From JADGGV01 sp035715725 (lineage in GTDB: Bacteria > Gemmatimonadota > Gemmatimonadetes > Longimicrobiales > RSA9): DNA of 15,238 bases. Within the stretch, counting starts at the first letter, position 1; every line of letters begins with the position of its first letter. Below, piece by piece: positions 1-7,607 of the stretch. The stretch spans positions 1-15,238 of the forward strand of contig DASTKT010000179.1 of NCBI GenBank assembly GCA_035715725.1. The letters are read 5' to 3'. Both the position numbers and the translations under genes were made by a program. Under the pieces are notes generated by a model, which worked only from the letters and a program-made list of their open reading frames with translations, did not search any database and was not told the origin of the DNA.

Positions 1-49
1 CGGTGCGCCCCGGCACGCCGCAGCCCCCGCCCTGCAAAGATACACCCGC

Positions 50-1528
50 TCAGCCGATCCGCAGGATCTTCGCCACCGAGGGCACGCCGGTGCCGGTGAG
101 GACGAACAGCATGTAATAGCCCGGCGGGGCGGTCGTGCCGCCGCCCGGCGCGCGCACGGTGAGCGAGGTGGAGCCGCGCGTGAACGAGAGCGGCACGAAG
201 CGCTGGTTCTCGTCGAAGGCGTGCGTGGTGGCGCCGAGGCGGACGAGGCTGACCTTCGCGATCGTGCTCGCCTGCGCGGTCGAGACGGTGAAGCTCTGGC
301 CGTAGCCGACGCGGGTGGGGGCGCTCGAGATCGTGGGCCGGGTGCCCTGGAACAGGTATGGCGGCGAGAAGAGCTCGGCGTTGCGCTGGTCGGGCCCGCT
401 GCTGTTGTCGCCCGAGCCCGCGACCAGCACCCGGCCGTCGGGCAGGAGCAGCGCCGTCGAGTGATAGCCGCGCGGCACCGTCCCGCTGGCGAGCAGCGTC
501 CACGCGCCGGTCGCGGGACTCCACAGCTCGGCGGCGTAGACCGCGGTGGAGATCTGGTTGAAGCCGCCCCCGCCGCTCACGCCGCTCGTCACGAGGACGT
601 CGCCGGTGGGCAGGACCGTGGTGTTCAGGTGCCGGCGGGCGTAGTGCATCGAGCCGGTCGAGTGCCAGGCGGGCGCGCTCTGGTTCAGGTCGATCGTCTC
701 GGCCGAGCTGGTGGGCGTGACCCCGCCGCCGGCGTAGAGGATCTTCCCCGGCGCGTACATGACCGCGTCGCCGTAGTCGCGGTCCTTCGCCACGCGGGAC
801 GGCCCGTTCGAGAGCGCCCCCGTCCCGCTCGTCGAGAGCCAGTGGCTCGGCTGGTCGGGGCCGGCCATGAAGACCCGGCCGCTCGGCGCGACGAACTCCC
901 GCGGGTAGTACTGGAAGGCATGGCTGACGCTGCTGAGGGTGCGCCAGGACGAGCCCGTCCAGACTTCGGGGATCAGCACGTTGTGCGCGTTCTGGTCGGT
1001 GCCGGCGATCGCGAGCACGGTGCCGTCGGCGAGCGTGGTCGCCGTGGGATACCAGCGCGCGTAGTGCATCTTCGGCGCGGCCGTCCAGGTGCCGTAGCGC
1101 GAGTCGTAGATGTTCGCGTTCGCGAGCCCATGACCGTCGCTGTTGTGGCCGCCGATGACGAGCATGCGCCCGTCGGGGAGCCCGGCGTGCCCGCCGCAGA
1201 AGAGGAGCGACGGACTTGGCCGCGAGGTGAAGCTCGAGGGACTGGCGGGATTCCAGACCTGCGGCGAGCCGTCATCGCCGAACGACAGCACGCTGCCGCT
1301 CGGCAGCAGCATCGCGTGGACGGCCACGACGGGCCAGTCGAACGGAGCCGACCACTGGCCGCTGGTGCTGCCCGTGACGGAGAGCTCGGGTTCCGAGACG
1401 ATCGGCGCTTCGGGCGGGACGTCGGGCCCGGTCGGCGCGGACGACTCCTGGCAGGCGTGGAGGAACAGCAGGGCGAGGACGACGACGATTGCCGCGGCGG
1501 CGGAGCCACGGCGGACGGGGGCGGACAT
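50..1528 (-). CDS. Galactose/glyoxal oxidase-like copper radical oxidase lipoprotein
   Basis: The 492-residue product starts with a basic, hydrophobic signal ending in the lipobox LHAC (Cys26), so it is probably a lipoprotein. Kelch-type blades (repeated 'dGrvlv.GG' and 'a..Y....W' patterns) fill about residues 60-395. A C-terminal beta-sandwich of the DUF1929 type found in galactose oxidase follows at about 398-491. By motif comparison with galactose oxidase, glyoxal oxidase and Streptomyces GlxA, every cofactor residue has a counterpart: Cys111 (FCGGHAG) and Tyr160 (ARWYPT) for the Cys-Tyr cross-link, the axial Tyr355 with His356 (RGYHS), and His436 (TTHAF) in the C-terminal domain. These enzymes oxidise a primary alcohol or aldehyde of a sugar with O2, giving H2O2. 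The substrate here is unknown; the neighbouring EPS is the obvious candidate. No good Shine-Dalgarno sequence precedes the ATG. The gene follows the autokinase gene after 157 nt and may have its own promoter. A non-catalytic kelch protein is the alternative, but the intact residues argue against it. Confidence 0.88.
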   Translation of the reverse strand: MSAPVRRGSAAAAIVVVLALLFLHACQESSAPTGPDVPPEAPIVSEPELSVTGSTSGQWSAPFDWPVVAVHAMLLPSGSVLSFGDDGSPQVWNPASPSSFTSRPSPSLLFCGGHAGLPDGRMLVIGGHNSDGHGLANANIYDSRYGTWTAAPKMHYARWYPTATTLADGTVLAIAGTDQNAHNVLIPEVWTGSSWRTLSSVSHAFQYYPREFVAPSGRVFMAGPDQPSHWLSTSGTGALSNGPSRVAKDRDYGDAVMYAPGKILYAGGGVTPTSSAETIDLNQSAPAWHSTGSMHYARRHLNTTVLPTGDVLVTSGVSGGGGFNQISTAVYAAELWSPATGAWTLLASGTVPRGYHSTALLLPDGRVLVAGSGDNSSGPDQRNAELFSPPYLFQGTRPTISSAPTRVGYGQSFTVSTAQASTIAKVSLVRLGATTHAFDENQRFVPLSFTRGSTSLTVRAPGGGTTAPPGYYMLFVLTGTGVPSVAKILRIG

Positions 1529-1685
1529 GGGGACGCTCGGGGAAAGGCCTGCGGACGACTCGACTTCGAAGAGACTGCGATGTCTACGGCGGTACTGCTG
1601 GACGACGGCAGTGCCACTGGACGACGGCGGTGCCGCGCGACACGAACGTACAACGCCGGTCGCGCGCGCACATGGGTGAAACCAC
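1529..1685 (-). promoter_or_regulatory. Putative regulatory gap upstream of the oxidase gene
   Basis: This is a 157-nt non-coding gap between the stop of the autokinase gene and the start of the oxidase gene. It is much longer than the other same-strand junctions in the window. It holds a tandem direct repeat (annotated separately) 50-106 nt before the oxidase ATG. I could not find a convincing -10/-35 pair or a U-tract terminator. The length and the repeats suggest that the oxidase is transcribed or regulated separately; that is inference. Confidence 0.35.
1578..1634 (-). repeat. Two to three tandem 19-bp direct repeats (iteron-like)
   Basis: Two directly abutting 19-bp units lie at 1597-1615 and 1616-1634. 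They share the 17-mer CTGGACGACGGC(A/G)GTGC (plus-strand reading), with a single difference inside it. A third, degenerate copy at 1578-1596 keeps the core G.AC.GCCGT.G.C on the minus strand. A 19-bp period is close to two helical turns, as expected for a protein binding one face of the DNA. The repeats sit just upstream of the oxidase gene. Confidence 0.6.
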
Positions 1686-4145
1686 TCAGCTCGAGCCGCT
1701 CTCGGCGTAGGCGTAATAGCTGTAGTAGCCGCCCGCCTCCTTCACCTTCGCGTCGGGGTCGTTGAGCACCGCGCCCGCCAGCGGCACGCGGAGATCGGAG
1801 AGCTGCCGCAGCGCCGCGCAGACCAGGTCGTGCGTCGTGCGGCCGGCGCGTACGACCAGCAGGCTGCCGTCCACGACGGCGCCGAGGACGAGCGCATCCG
1901 CAGCCGCGAGGAGCGGCGGCGTATCGAAGATGACGATCTCGAAGTCGCGCCGCAGGCTCTCCAGCAGGTCGCGCATGGCGCCGTCGCCGAGCAGCTCGTT
2001 GGGGCTGCCGGACGTGCGGCCGGCGGGCAGCACGAAGAGATGGGGGACGCCGGTGGCGCGCACGACCTCCTCGAGCCGGGCCCGCCGGCTGAGGAGCGCG
2101 GCGAGCCCCGGCTCGGTCGTCGCGCCGAAGAGGCGATGGAGCATCGGCTTTCGCAGGTCCGCATCGACGAGCAGCACGGGACGGCCCAACTGAGCGAAGG
2201 AAATGGCGAGATTGGCCGCCACCGTCGTCTTGCCGTCGCGCGGCATGGGGCTGGTGACCGCGAGGACGCGGAACTCGCGGTCGGGCGCGTGGAAGACGAG
2301 ACGCGTGCGCAGCCCGCGGAACGCTTCCGCCGCGGGCGACAGGGGCGCGGTGAGCATGACGAGACTGTGCTCCGGCGCGCGGGAGCGGCGCCGCACGTGC
2401 CCCGCCGAGCGCCCGGTGCTCGAGTGGCCGCCGGCCGAACCGCTCCGGCGCAGCAGCCGGGTGCGCGGGCCGCGCGGCATCGGCGGGATGACCACGATGC
2501 CCGGCTCGGGCAGCACCGATTCGAGCTGCGGGCCGCGGAGAATCGCCGTGTTGAGGTACTCGAGCACCAGCGACACGGCGACGCCCAGCAGGAGGCCGCC
2601 GAAGAGGCCGATGAGGACGACGCGGATCCCGCCGAGGCCCTCGGGCGAGGTCGGCAGCGGCGCGAGGTCGAGGACCTCCACCGGTCCCGCCTGCACCGCC
2701 TCCTCGAGACGGGCCTTCTGCAGCTCCCCCTGGAGCTCGTCCGCCAGCCGGCGCGACGACTCGAACGATTCGGTGAGCGCCGTCTCCTCCGACTCGGCGG
2801 CGGAGAGGCGCTGGAGCGCCTCCGCGTTCTGGGCCCGCAGCGCGTCGAGCGCCCGCAGCCGCACGTCGAGCGACGTCACCACCCCGCGCACGACGCGGAC
2901 GAGCTGCCCCTGGGTCGCGCCGATCAGGTTCGTCAGCCGGACGACGTCGGGATGCGAGGTGGCCGTGCCCCATCGGCCGCCGAGGAGCGAGTCGCGCGAC
3001 GCCTGGTAGCGGACGAGCTGCTCGTAGAGACTGGCCACGACGGGGTTGACCGCCATGCCGGGCACGGCGAGCGCGGCCTGCAGCCCGGCGCCCGAATCGG
3101 GGGCGGAGCCGGCCTTCTCGAGCGTCGCGAGCATCTCGCCGTAGACGCGGCGCTCGGCGGCGAGCTCCTCGCGGCGCACCTGGAGGTCGCCGAGCCCGCT
3201 CTGGCCGGCCGCGAGCCGGTCGCGGGCGCTGACGGTGTGCTGCGTCCCGCGGAACCGTTCGAGCGCACCGCGGGCGGCCGCCAGCCCGCGGGCGGCGCCG
3301 TCGAGCTGCGACTCGAGGAACTGCCGGCGGTAGCGGGCCCGCGCACGGGCGTCATCGGCGCTGCGCGACTGGAAGACGGTGACGGTACGGTTCGCCACGG
3401 CCTGCGCGACGCGTGGATCGGCGTGCTCGAAGTAGACGTCGGCCACGTCGGTGTTCTCGCGCGGCTGGAGCCGGAGCTGCGACGCGAGGCTGCCGATGGC
3501 CGCTTCCCGGCCGCGGACGACCAGCCGCCCCCCCGGCTCCGGCGGCCGCGCGGCGACGGCGAAGCGCACCCCGCCGAGCGCGAGCGGGCTGCCGTAGGGC
3601 GCCGCCGCGCTCGCGGTGCCGGCCGCCGCGAGGACGGAGTCCGACGTGAAGCTCAGGCGGATCGTGTCGGCGCTCGCATCGGGCGCGATGCCGAGCATGC
3701 CGAGGTCGCCGGCGGCGAGGCCGCGCACGTCGAGCCGGAGGATCGGCGCGCTGTCCACCACCTCGCCGAGCACGGCGCGGCTGCGCAGCACCTCGAGCTG
3801 CGAGAAGAAGGGATCCGCCGTCTCGCCGACGCGGCCCTCGTCCTCGTCGCCGAGCTTCCCGGCGACCGCCCGGCGCGTGTCCACGATCCGGATGACGGCG
3901 TTCGCGCGGTAGAGCCGCTGGCGCAGGAAGCCCACGTACCCCGCCACCAGGACCGCCCCGGCGACGAGGCCGGCGATCACCCAGACGTGGCGACGCAGCG
4001 CCGCGAGCATCGCCCGCAGGTCCGCCGGCAGAAACGACTCCGCGCGGCCGGGCGGCGGCTGCCAGGCGTCGCGGCGCGTGGAGCCGTTCCCCGTCGAGGT
4101 GATCAGCACGTCGGCGCGGGCGGGGGTCGTGGGCAGCGGGTCCAT
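1686..4145 (-). CDS. Wzc-like polysaccharide co-polymerase / BY-kinase (tyrosine autokinase)
   Basis: The 819-residue product fuses a Wzz-type chain-length domain to a bacterial tyrosine kinase. Membrane segment 1 is at about 54-74, a long periplasmic part with coiled-coil character at about 260-350 and 420-485 follows, and membrane segment 2 is at about 505-530. An Arg/Ser/Gly-rich cytoplasmic linker leads into the kinase. The kinase shows Walker A 632-641 (SPMPRDGKTT), Walker A' 658-667 (LLVDADLRKP), Walker B 737-744 (IVIFDTPP), the EAFR.LRT oligomerisation motif near 608-615, and a C-terminal tyrosine cluster (Tyr807, 808, 810, 811, 813). In this family cyclic phosphorylation of the tail controls oligomerisation and so polymer export and length. 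The start ATG has a GGAG 8 nt upstream. The gene follows the export-protein gene by 21 nt, the normal partner order. No cognate tyrosine phosphatase is visible in the window. Confidence 0.96.
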   Translation of the reverse strand: MDPLPTTPARADVLITSTGNGSTRRDAWQPPPGRAESFLPADLRAMLAALRRHVWVIAGLVAGAVLVAGYVGFLRQRLYRANAVIRIVDTRRAVAGKLGDEDEGRVGETADPFFSQLEVLRSRAVLGEVVDSAPILRLDVRGLAAGDLGMLGIAPDASADTIRLSFTSDSVLAAAGTASAAAPYGSPLALGGVRFAVAARPPEPGGRLVVRGREAAIGSLASQLRLQPRENTDVADVYFEHADPRVAQAVANRTVTVFQSRSADDARARARYRRQFLESQLDGAARGLAAARGALERFRGTQHTVSARDRLAAGQSGLGDLQVRREELAAERRVYGEMLATLEKAGSAPDSGAGLQAALAVPGMAVNPVVASLYEQLVRYQASRDSLLGGRWGTATSHPDVVRLTNLIGATQGQLVRVVRGVVTSLDVRLRALDALRAQNAEALQRLSAAESEETALTESFESSRRLADELQGELQKARLEEAVQAGPVEVLDLAPLPTSPEGLGGIRVVLIGLFGGLLLGVAVSLVLEYLNTAILRGPQLESVLPEPGIVVIPPMPRGPRTRLLRRSGSAGGHSSTGRSAGHVRRRSRAPEHSLVMLTAPLSPAAEAFRGLRTRLVFHAPDREFRVLAVTSPMPRDGKTTVAANLAISFAQLGRPVLLVDADLRKPMLHRLFGATTEPGLAALLSRRARLEEVVRATGVPHLFVLPAGRTSGSPNELLGDGAMRDLLESLRRDFEIVIFDTPPLLAAADALVLGAVVDGSLLVVRAGRTTHDLVCAALRQLSDLRVPLAGAVLNDPDAKVKEAGGYYSYYAYAESGSS

Positions 4146-4166
4146 GGGCGACGCTCCGGGTCGATG

Positions 4167-4889
4167 TCAGTTCCGCACCGCGATGCCGACCACCGTGGCG
4201 ATGGCCGCCGCCGCGCTCGCGAGCGGCCCGATATAGTCGCGCAGCACATCGCCGCTGCGGCCGACGATGAGCTGGTCGCCGCTCTGGACGTCGCCGATGC
4301 GGAGCGACTCGGGCCGCGTGAGGTTCAGCTTGATCTCCCGGCCGTTGCGCACGAGCCGCACCCGGTCGAGCCGTCCGCGGTCCGTCGGCCCGCCGGCCAG
4401 CGCGATGGCCTGGGTGACGCTCGTCTCGGGGGTGAGGGCATAGACGTTGGGCTGCCGGACCTCGCCGCTCACGGTGATGCGGTAGAGCGGCTGCACGATC
4501 ATCTGGGGCTGCGCCAGCAGGCCGCCGACGTAGCCGGCGAGATCGGCGCTGACCTGGTCGAAGGGGCGGCCCGCCGCGCGCACGGCGTGGTAGAGCGGGT
4601 GCTGGATCATGCCGTCGGGACCGACCCGGAACTCGCCGCTCAGCTCCGGCTGCCGCCACACGTCGATGCGCACCATGTCGCCAGCCTGGAGCACCACCGC
4701 GCTCTCGGGCCCCGGCAGGGGCGCCGACGCCCGGGCGGGGGCGGCGCTCGCGCTCGGCGGCGGTGCGGTGGCGGAGCCGCCCGCGCCCGCGAGCGCCTGG
4801 GCCGCCGCGGCCCGCGGCCCCGAGAGCGAGATCAGCGCGCCCAGCGCGAACACGATCGGCGCGGCGGAGAAGAGGGGTCGAGTCGTCAT
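4167..4889 (-). CDS. Wza-like polysaccharide export protein (Poly_export + SLBB)
   Basis: The 240-residue product has an N-terminal signal peptide (hydrophobic 8-23, Ala-rich cleavage region near 27-31) and an Ala/Pro-rich low-complexity stretch to about residue 60. A polysaccharide-export domain follows ('LQAGDMVRIDVWRQPELSGEFRV', about 67-138, abridged to its key start), then one SLBB-type domain (about 137-210, with 'SGEVRQPNVYAL'). A hydrophobic C-terminal segment spans about 217-238. It probably forms the outer-membrane or periplasmic export channel working with the neighbouring Wzc-like protein. There is no lipobox Cys and only one SLBB, so it is smaller than E. coli Wza (about 380 residues). 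The frame stays open upstream to 5012, but that would overlap the preceding gene by over 100 nt. The ATG at 4889 has GAGGT just upstream, leaves a 16-nt gap and gives a proper signal peptide, so I chose it. Confidence 0.93.
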   Translation of the reverse strand: MTTRPLFSAAPIVFALGALISLSGPRAAAAQALAGAGGSATAPPPSASAAPARASAPLPGPESAVVLQAGDMVRIDVWRQPELSGEFRVGPDGMIQHPLYHAVRAAGRPFDQVSADLAGYVGGLLAQPQMIVQPLYRITVSGEVRQPNVYALTPETSVTQAIALAGGPTDRGRLDRVRLVRNGREIKLNLTRPESLRIGDVQSGDQLIVGRSGDVLRDYIGPLASAAAAIATVVGIAVRN

Positions 4890-4905
4890 GAGGACCTCAC
4901 CGAAA

Positions 4906-5550
4906 TCAGGAGACGCGCCGCGCGGGCTCGCGAGTCGTGCTTCGCGCCGCGGGGCCGAACACCGCGCGCAGCGTCGCGGCGAGCACCCGGAGGTCCGACC
5001 ACCGCGTGGCATCCTCCGCGTAGGCCCGCTGCAACGCCACCTTCCGCGGCAGCAGCTCCCGCAGGTACACCGCTTCCGGATCGGCCGCGGCCGCGAGCAG
5101 GTCCGATTCGTCCCGTCCCGCGATCGCCGCGGGGTCGGTGACGCCGGGGACCAGCTCCAGCACGCGCCGCTGTTCCGGCGTGTAGTGCGCGACGTAGCGC
5201 GGCACCTCGGGCCGGGGCCCCACCAGGCTCATCTCGCCCGCCAGCACGTTGAAGAGCTGGGGGAGCTCGTCGAGCCGCCAGCGCCGCAGGAGTCGGCCGA
5301 CGCGGGTAACGCGCGGATCCCGTCCCACCGTGAGCGGCAGCCCCGCCGTCGTCGGCGCGGCGGGGCGCATCGAGCGGAACTTCCAGATGCGGAACGGCCG
5401 CCCGCCGCGGCCGATCCGCTGCTGGCGGTAGAACACCGGACCGCCGTCCTCGGCCCGCACCGCGATCGCGACGACGCAGAGCACCGGCGCGGCGAGCACG
5501 AGGCCCACCGACGCAACCACCAGGTCGAAGGCGCGCTTGCCGGGGCTCAC
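4906..5550 (-). CDS. Initiating sugar transferase (monotopic phosphoglycosyl transferase)
   Basis: The 214-residue product belongs to the bacterial sugar transferase family (WbaP C-terminal/PglC type). It transfers a sugar-1-phosphate from a nucleotide sugar to undecaprenyl phosphate, starting the repeat unit at the inner membrane. A re-entrant or membrane helix at about 8-31 is followed by the hallmark motifs GGPVFYRQQRIG (36-47), WKFRSM (56-61), the catalytic Asp94-Glu95 in RLDELPQLFNVL, and MSLVGPRPE (107-115). The usual PGITG.WQ segment reads PGVTDPAAI, a known variant. It lacks the N-terminal four-helix domain of WbaP, so it is the short form. It starts with GTG, and GTGA overlaps the stop of the aminotransferase gene by 4 nt, suggesting translational coupling. 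The specific sugar cannot be told from sequence. Confidence 0.95.
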   Translation of the reverse strand: MSPGKRAFDLVVASVGLVLAAPVLCVVAIAVRAEDGGPVFYRQQRIGRGGRPFRIWKFRSMRPAAPTTAGLPLTVGRDPRVTRVGRLLRRWRLDELPQLFNVLAGEMSLVGPRPEVPRYVAHYTPEQRRVLELVPGVTDPAAIAGRDESDLLAAAADPEAVYLRELLPRKVALQRAYAEDATRWSDLRVLAATLRAVFGPAARSTTREPARRVS

Positions 5551-6761
5551 CGACGGTGCCGCTCCACGAGATCGAGCACGGCGTCGACGACGTCCGCGAC
5601 GTCGGCGTCGCTCAGCCCCGGATGGAGCGGCAGGCTCACCGAGCGGCGGTAGTTCGCATAGGCCACGGGGAAACTCTCCGGCGCCCAGCCGTACCGCGCG
5701 CGGTAGTACGGGTGCAGGTGCACCGGGATGAAGTGGACCGACGTGCCGATGTTGCGGGCGCCCAGCTCGCGGATGAACTCGTCGCGATCGATGCGCAGCC
5801 GCTCGGGTGCGAGTCGCAGCACGTAGAGGTGCCAGGCGTGCTCGACCTCCGGGCGCTCGACCGGGCGCTCGAGCGCCTCCACGTCGGCGAAGGCGTCCTG
5901 ATAGGCGGCCACGATCTCGCGCCGGCGCTGCTGGAAGCGCTCGAGCTTGCGCAGCTGCCAGAGCCCGAGCGCGGCCTGGATGTCGGTCATGTTGTACTTG
6001 AAGCCCGGCGCGAGGATCTCGTAGAACCAGGTCCCCCCCTGCTGGTAGCGGCCCCAGCCGTCCCGGCTCATCCCGTGGAGGCTCAGCAGCCGGGCCCGCT
6101 CGAGGAACTCGGGCGTCCCCGTGAGCATCCCCCCTTCCCCGGTCGTCAGGTTCTTCGTCGCATAGAAGCTGAAGGCCGTCGGATTGCCCCGGGTCCCGAT
6201 GCGGCGGCCGCGATAGGTCGCCGGAATGGCGTGGGCGGCGTCCTCGACCACCGCGAGCCCGTGCGCCCGTGCCAGCGCCTCGAGCGGGTCGAGGTCGGCC
6301 GGGTGCCCCATGAAGTGCACCGGCAGCAGCGCGCGGGTGCGCGGCGTGATCGCCGCCTCCACGGCGGCGGGGTCGATCTGCAGCGTCTCGGGCTCCACGT
6401 CCACCAGCACCGGCCGGGCGCCGAGGTGCTCGACGACGTTCGCCGTCGCGGCGAAGGTCAGCGTCGTCGTGATCACCTCGTCACCGGGGCCCACGCCCAG
6501 GGCGGCGAGCGCCGTATGGAGCCCGGCGGTGCACGAGTTGAGGGCGAGCGCGTCGGGGACCCCGAGGAAGGCGGCGAACTCGCGCTCGAAGGCGCGGGTC
6601 TTCGGGCCGGTCGAGATCCAGGGGCCGCGGAGCGTGTCCACGACTTCCGCGATCTCTTCCTCGCCGATCTGCGGTGGAGCGAACGGGAGGAATTCCGGGC
6701 GTGGCGCGGCGCGACGGGGAGCCGCCGCCGGCGGCTGCACCGTCAACTCGGCTGGAACCAT
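5547..6761 (-). CDS. DegT/DnrJ/EryC1/StrS-family PLP-dependent sugar aminotransferase
   Basis: The product is about 404 residues from the chosen start. The fold-type I PLP signature is clear: an N-terminal substrate/PLP region (GPWISTGPKTRAFE), the PLP-ring Asp in VVEDAAHAI, and the Schiff-base Lys in FYATKNLTTGEGG (Lys203 from this start). The family transaminates NDP-keto-sugars (WecE, ArnB, perosamine synthase type), so an amino sugar is probably a building block of this polymer. No matching NDP-sugar 4,6-dehydratase is in the window, so the substrate is undetermined. Two ATGs are possible, at 6770 and 6761. The ribosome-binding sequence GGAAGGG (6777-6771) directly abuts the first but is 9 nt from the second, so I prefer 6761. 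The stop overlaps the next gene's GTG. Confidence 0.94.
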   Translation of the reverse strand: MVPAELTVQPPAAAPRRAAPRPEFLPFAPPQIGEEEIAEVVDTLRGPWISTGPKTRAFEREFAAFLGVPDALALNSCTAGLHTALAALGVGPGDEVITTTLTFAATANVVEHLGARPVLVDVEPETLQIDPAAVEAAITPRTRALLPVHFMGHPADLDPLEALARAHGLAVVEDAAHAIPATYRGRRIGTRGNPTAFSFYATKNLTTGEGGMLTGTPEFLERARLLSLHGMSRDGWGRYQQGGTWFYEILAPGFKYNMTDIQAALGLWQLRKLERFQQRRREIVAAYQDAFADVEALERPVERPEVEHAWHLYVLRLAPERLRIDRDEFIRELGARNIGTSVHFIPVHLHPYYRARYGWAPESFPVAYANYRRSVSLPLHPGLSDADVADVVDAVLDLVERHRR

Positions 6762-6770
6762 GAAGGGCAT

Positions 6771-6777
6771 CCCTTCC
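6771..6777 (-). promoter_or_regulatory. Ribosome-binding site deciding the aminotransferase start
   Basis: GGAAGGG on the minus strand touches the ATG at 6770 with no spacer but lies 9 nt from the in-frame ATG at 6761. Normal Shine-Dalgarno spacing therefore favours 6761. Confidence 0.5.
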
Positions 6778-6788
6778 GGAGAGGGCCT

Positions 6789-6808
6789 GGGCCGGCGGAG
6801 GCCGGCCT
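6789..6808 (-). other. Hairpin in the methyltransferase-aminotransferase gap
   Basis: GGCCGGC (6790-6796) and GCCGGCC (6801-6807) form a perfect 7-bp stem with a GGAG loop on the plus strand, extendable by a G-T pair. It lies inside the 90-nt gap between the methyltransferase stop and the aminotransferase start. No T-run follows, so it is not a classical terminator. It could tune downstream expression or stabilise processed mRNA. Confidence 0.4.
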
Positions 6809-6851
6809 CACCAGATGTGAACGGCCCCGTGCGGCGGCATTGCTCCCCCGG

Positions 6852-7607
6852 TCAGCCCTCGTCGGGACCGCCCGGCCGGATGACCCCGAGGTAGTGGGTG
6901 CGCAGCGGCGGCAGGAGCGCCAGCCCTTCGGCGAGGAGGCGGCATCGGGGCGCGAGGCGGCGCGCGAGCGGCGGGGCGAGCGTGACCGACCGCAGACGGA
7001 TGCGGCAGCCCGGAAAGAGCCGACCGATCTCCCGGCGCCCGACGCCGCGGACGGCGGGGTTGGCGGGGTTGTTCACCCGGAAGTCGTACCAGAGGACGAA
7101 GCCCGCGGGCCGGACAAGCCGCAGCATCTCGCGGGCGACCTCCGCCCGCAGCTCGGCCGAGAGGATGGAGGTGAAGACCATCGACTGCAGGACGAGGTCG
7201 AATCCCGCGGCCGGCAGTCCGGTCGCCGCGGCACTCGCGCAGTGAAGCCCCGCGCCCGGCGGCCCGAGCGCCCGGGCCCGCTCCACCCGCTCCGGCAGCA
7301 GGTCCACCCCGACGAGGCGCTCGGGCGCCGCCCCCCACTTCACCAGCTCCCGCAGCCAGAACCCGGTGCCGCAGCCGAGATCGAGCACGTCGAGGCCCGC
7401 GAGCCCCGCGGGGCACTCGCGCCGGAACAGCGCGAGCACCGCGCGCTCGCGCTCCTGGAGCAGGAACAGGTGCCCCGGCGACAGCCACGAGTAGCGGCCG
7501 TCGTCGCGACGCGCCGCGTAGACGCGCCGGATGCGTCCCTCCTCGGCGGCGGTCGAGGTGGACGCGTCGGCGGGTGCCTCAGCGGGTGAGGGGGACGGCT
7601 GCGGCAT
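6852..7607 (-). CDS. Class I SAM-dependent methyltransferase
   Basis: The 251-residue product shows Rossmann motif I VLDLGCGTG (74-82), the acidic post-motif I residue in GVDLLPERVERA (Asp102), motif II-like GFDLVLQSMVFTSI (135-148), and WYDFRVNNPANPAVRG (173-188), a pattern I associate with methyltransferases in sugar and EPS clusters. It probably methylates a sugar of the repeat unit or its lipid-linked form; whether O- or N-methylation is not visible. The first about 25 residues are Pro/Ser/Ala-rich and poorly ordered. The start overlaps the end of the GT2 gene by 29 nt. Since there is no other Met before the conserved part, ATG 7607 is kept, but a later non-ATG start is possible. The Shine-Dalgarno sequence is weak (GGGCGGG). 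Confidence 0.88.
   Translation of the reverse strand: MPQPSPSPAEAPADASTSTAAEEGRIRRVYAARRDDGRYSWLSPGHLFLLQERERAVLALFRRECPAGLAGLDVLDLGCGTGFWLRELVKWGAAPERLVGVDLLPERVERARALGPPGAGLHCASAAATGLPAAGFDLVLQSMVFTSILSAELRAEVAREMLRLVRPAGFVLWYDFRVNNPANPAVRGVGRREIGRLFPGCRIRLRSVTLAPPLARRLAPRCRLLAEGLALLPPLRTHYLGVIRPGGPDEG

Noticed and set aside
1..49. GC-rich inverted repeat downstream of the oxidase gene as a terminator
   Set aside because: The stem is about 4 bp with a bulge and is cut by the window edge, so there is not enough to call.
4890..5012. Longer N-terminus for the export protein from the ATG at 5012
   Set aside because: It would overlap the sugar transferase gene by over 100 nt and bury the signal peptide behind an Arg/Cys-rich stretch. 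The ATG at 4889 has a ribosome-binding site and a correct signal peptide.
1830..5141. Very long plus-strand open frame (over 1100 codons) antisense to the export/kinase genes
   Set aside because: Its product is Arg/Ala/Glu/His-rich low complexity without domains. It mirrors three well-recognised minus-strand genes; such shadow frames are expected at this GC content.
5556..7589. Plus-strand frame antisense to the aminotransferase and methyltransferase genes
   Set aside because: It has shadow composition, no ribosome-binding site and no domain; the minus-strand genes carry complete active-site motifs.
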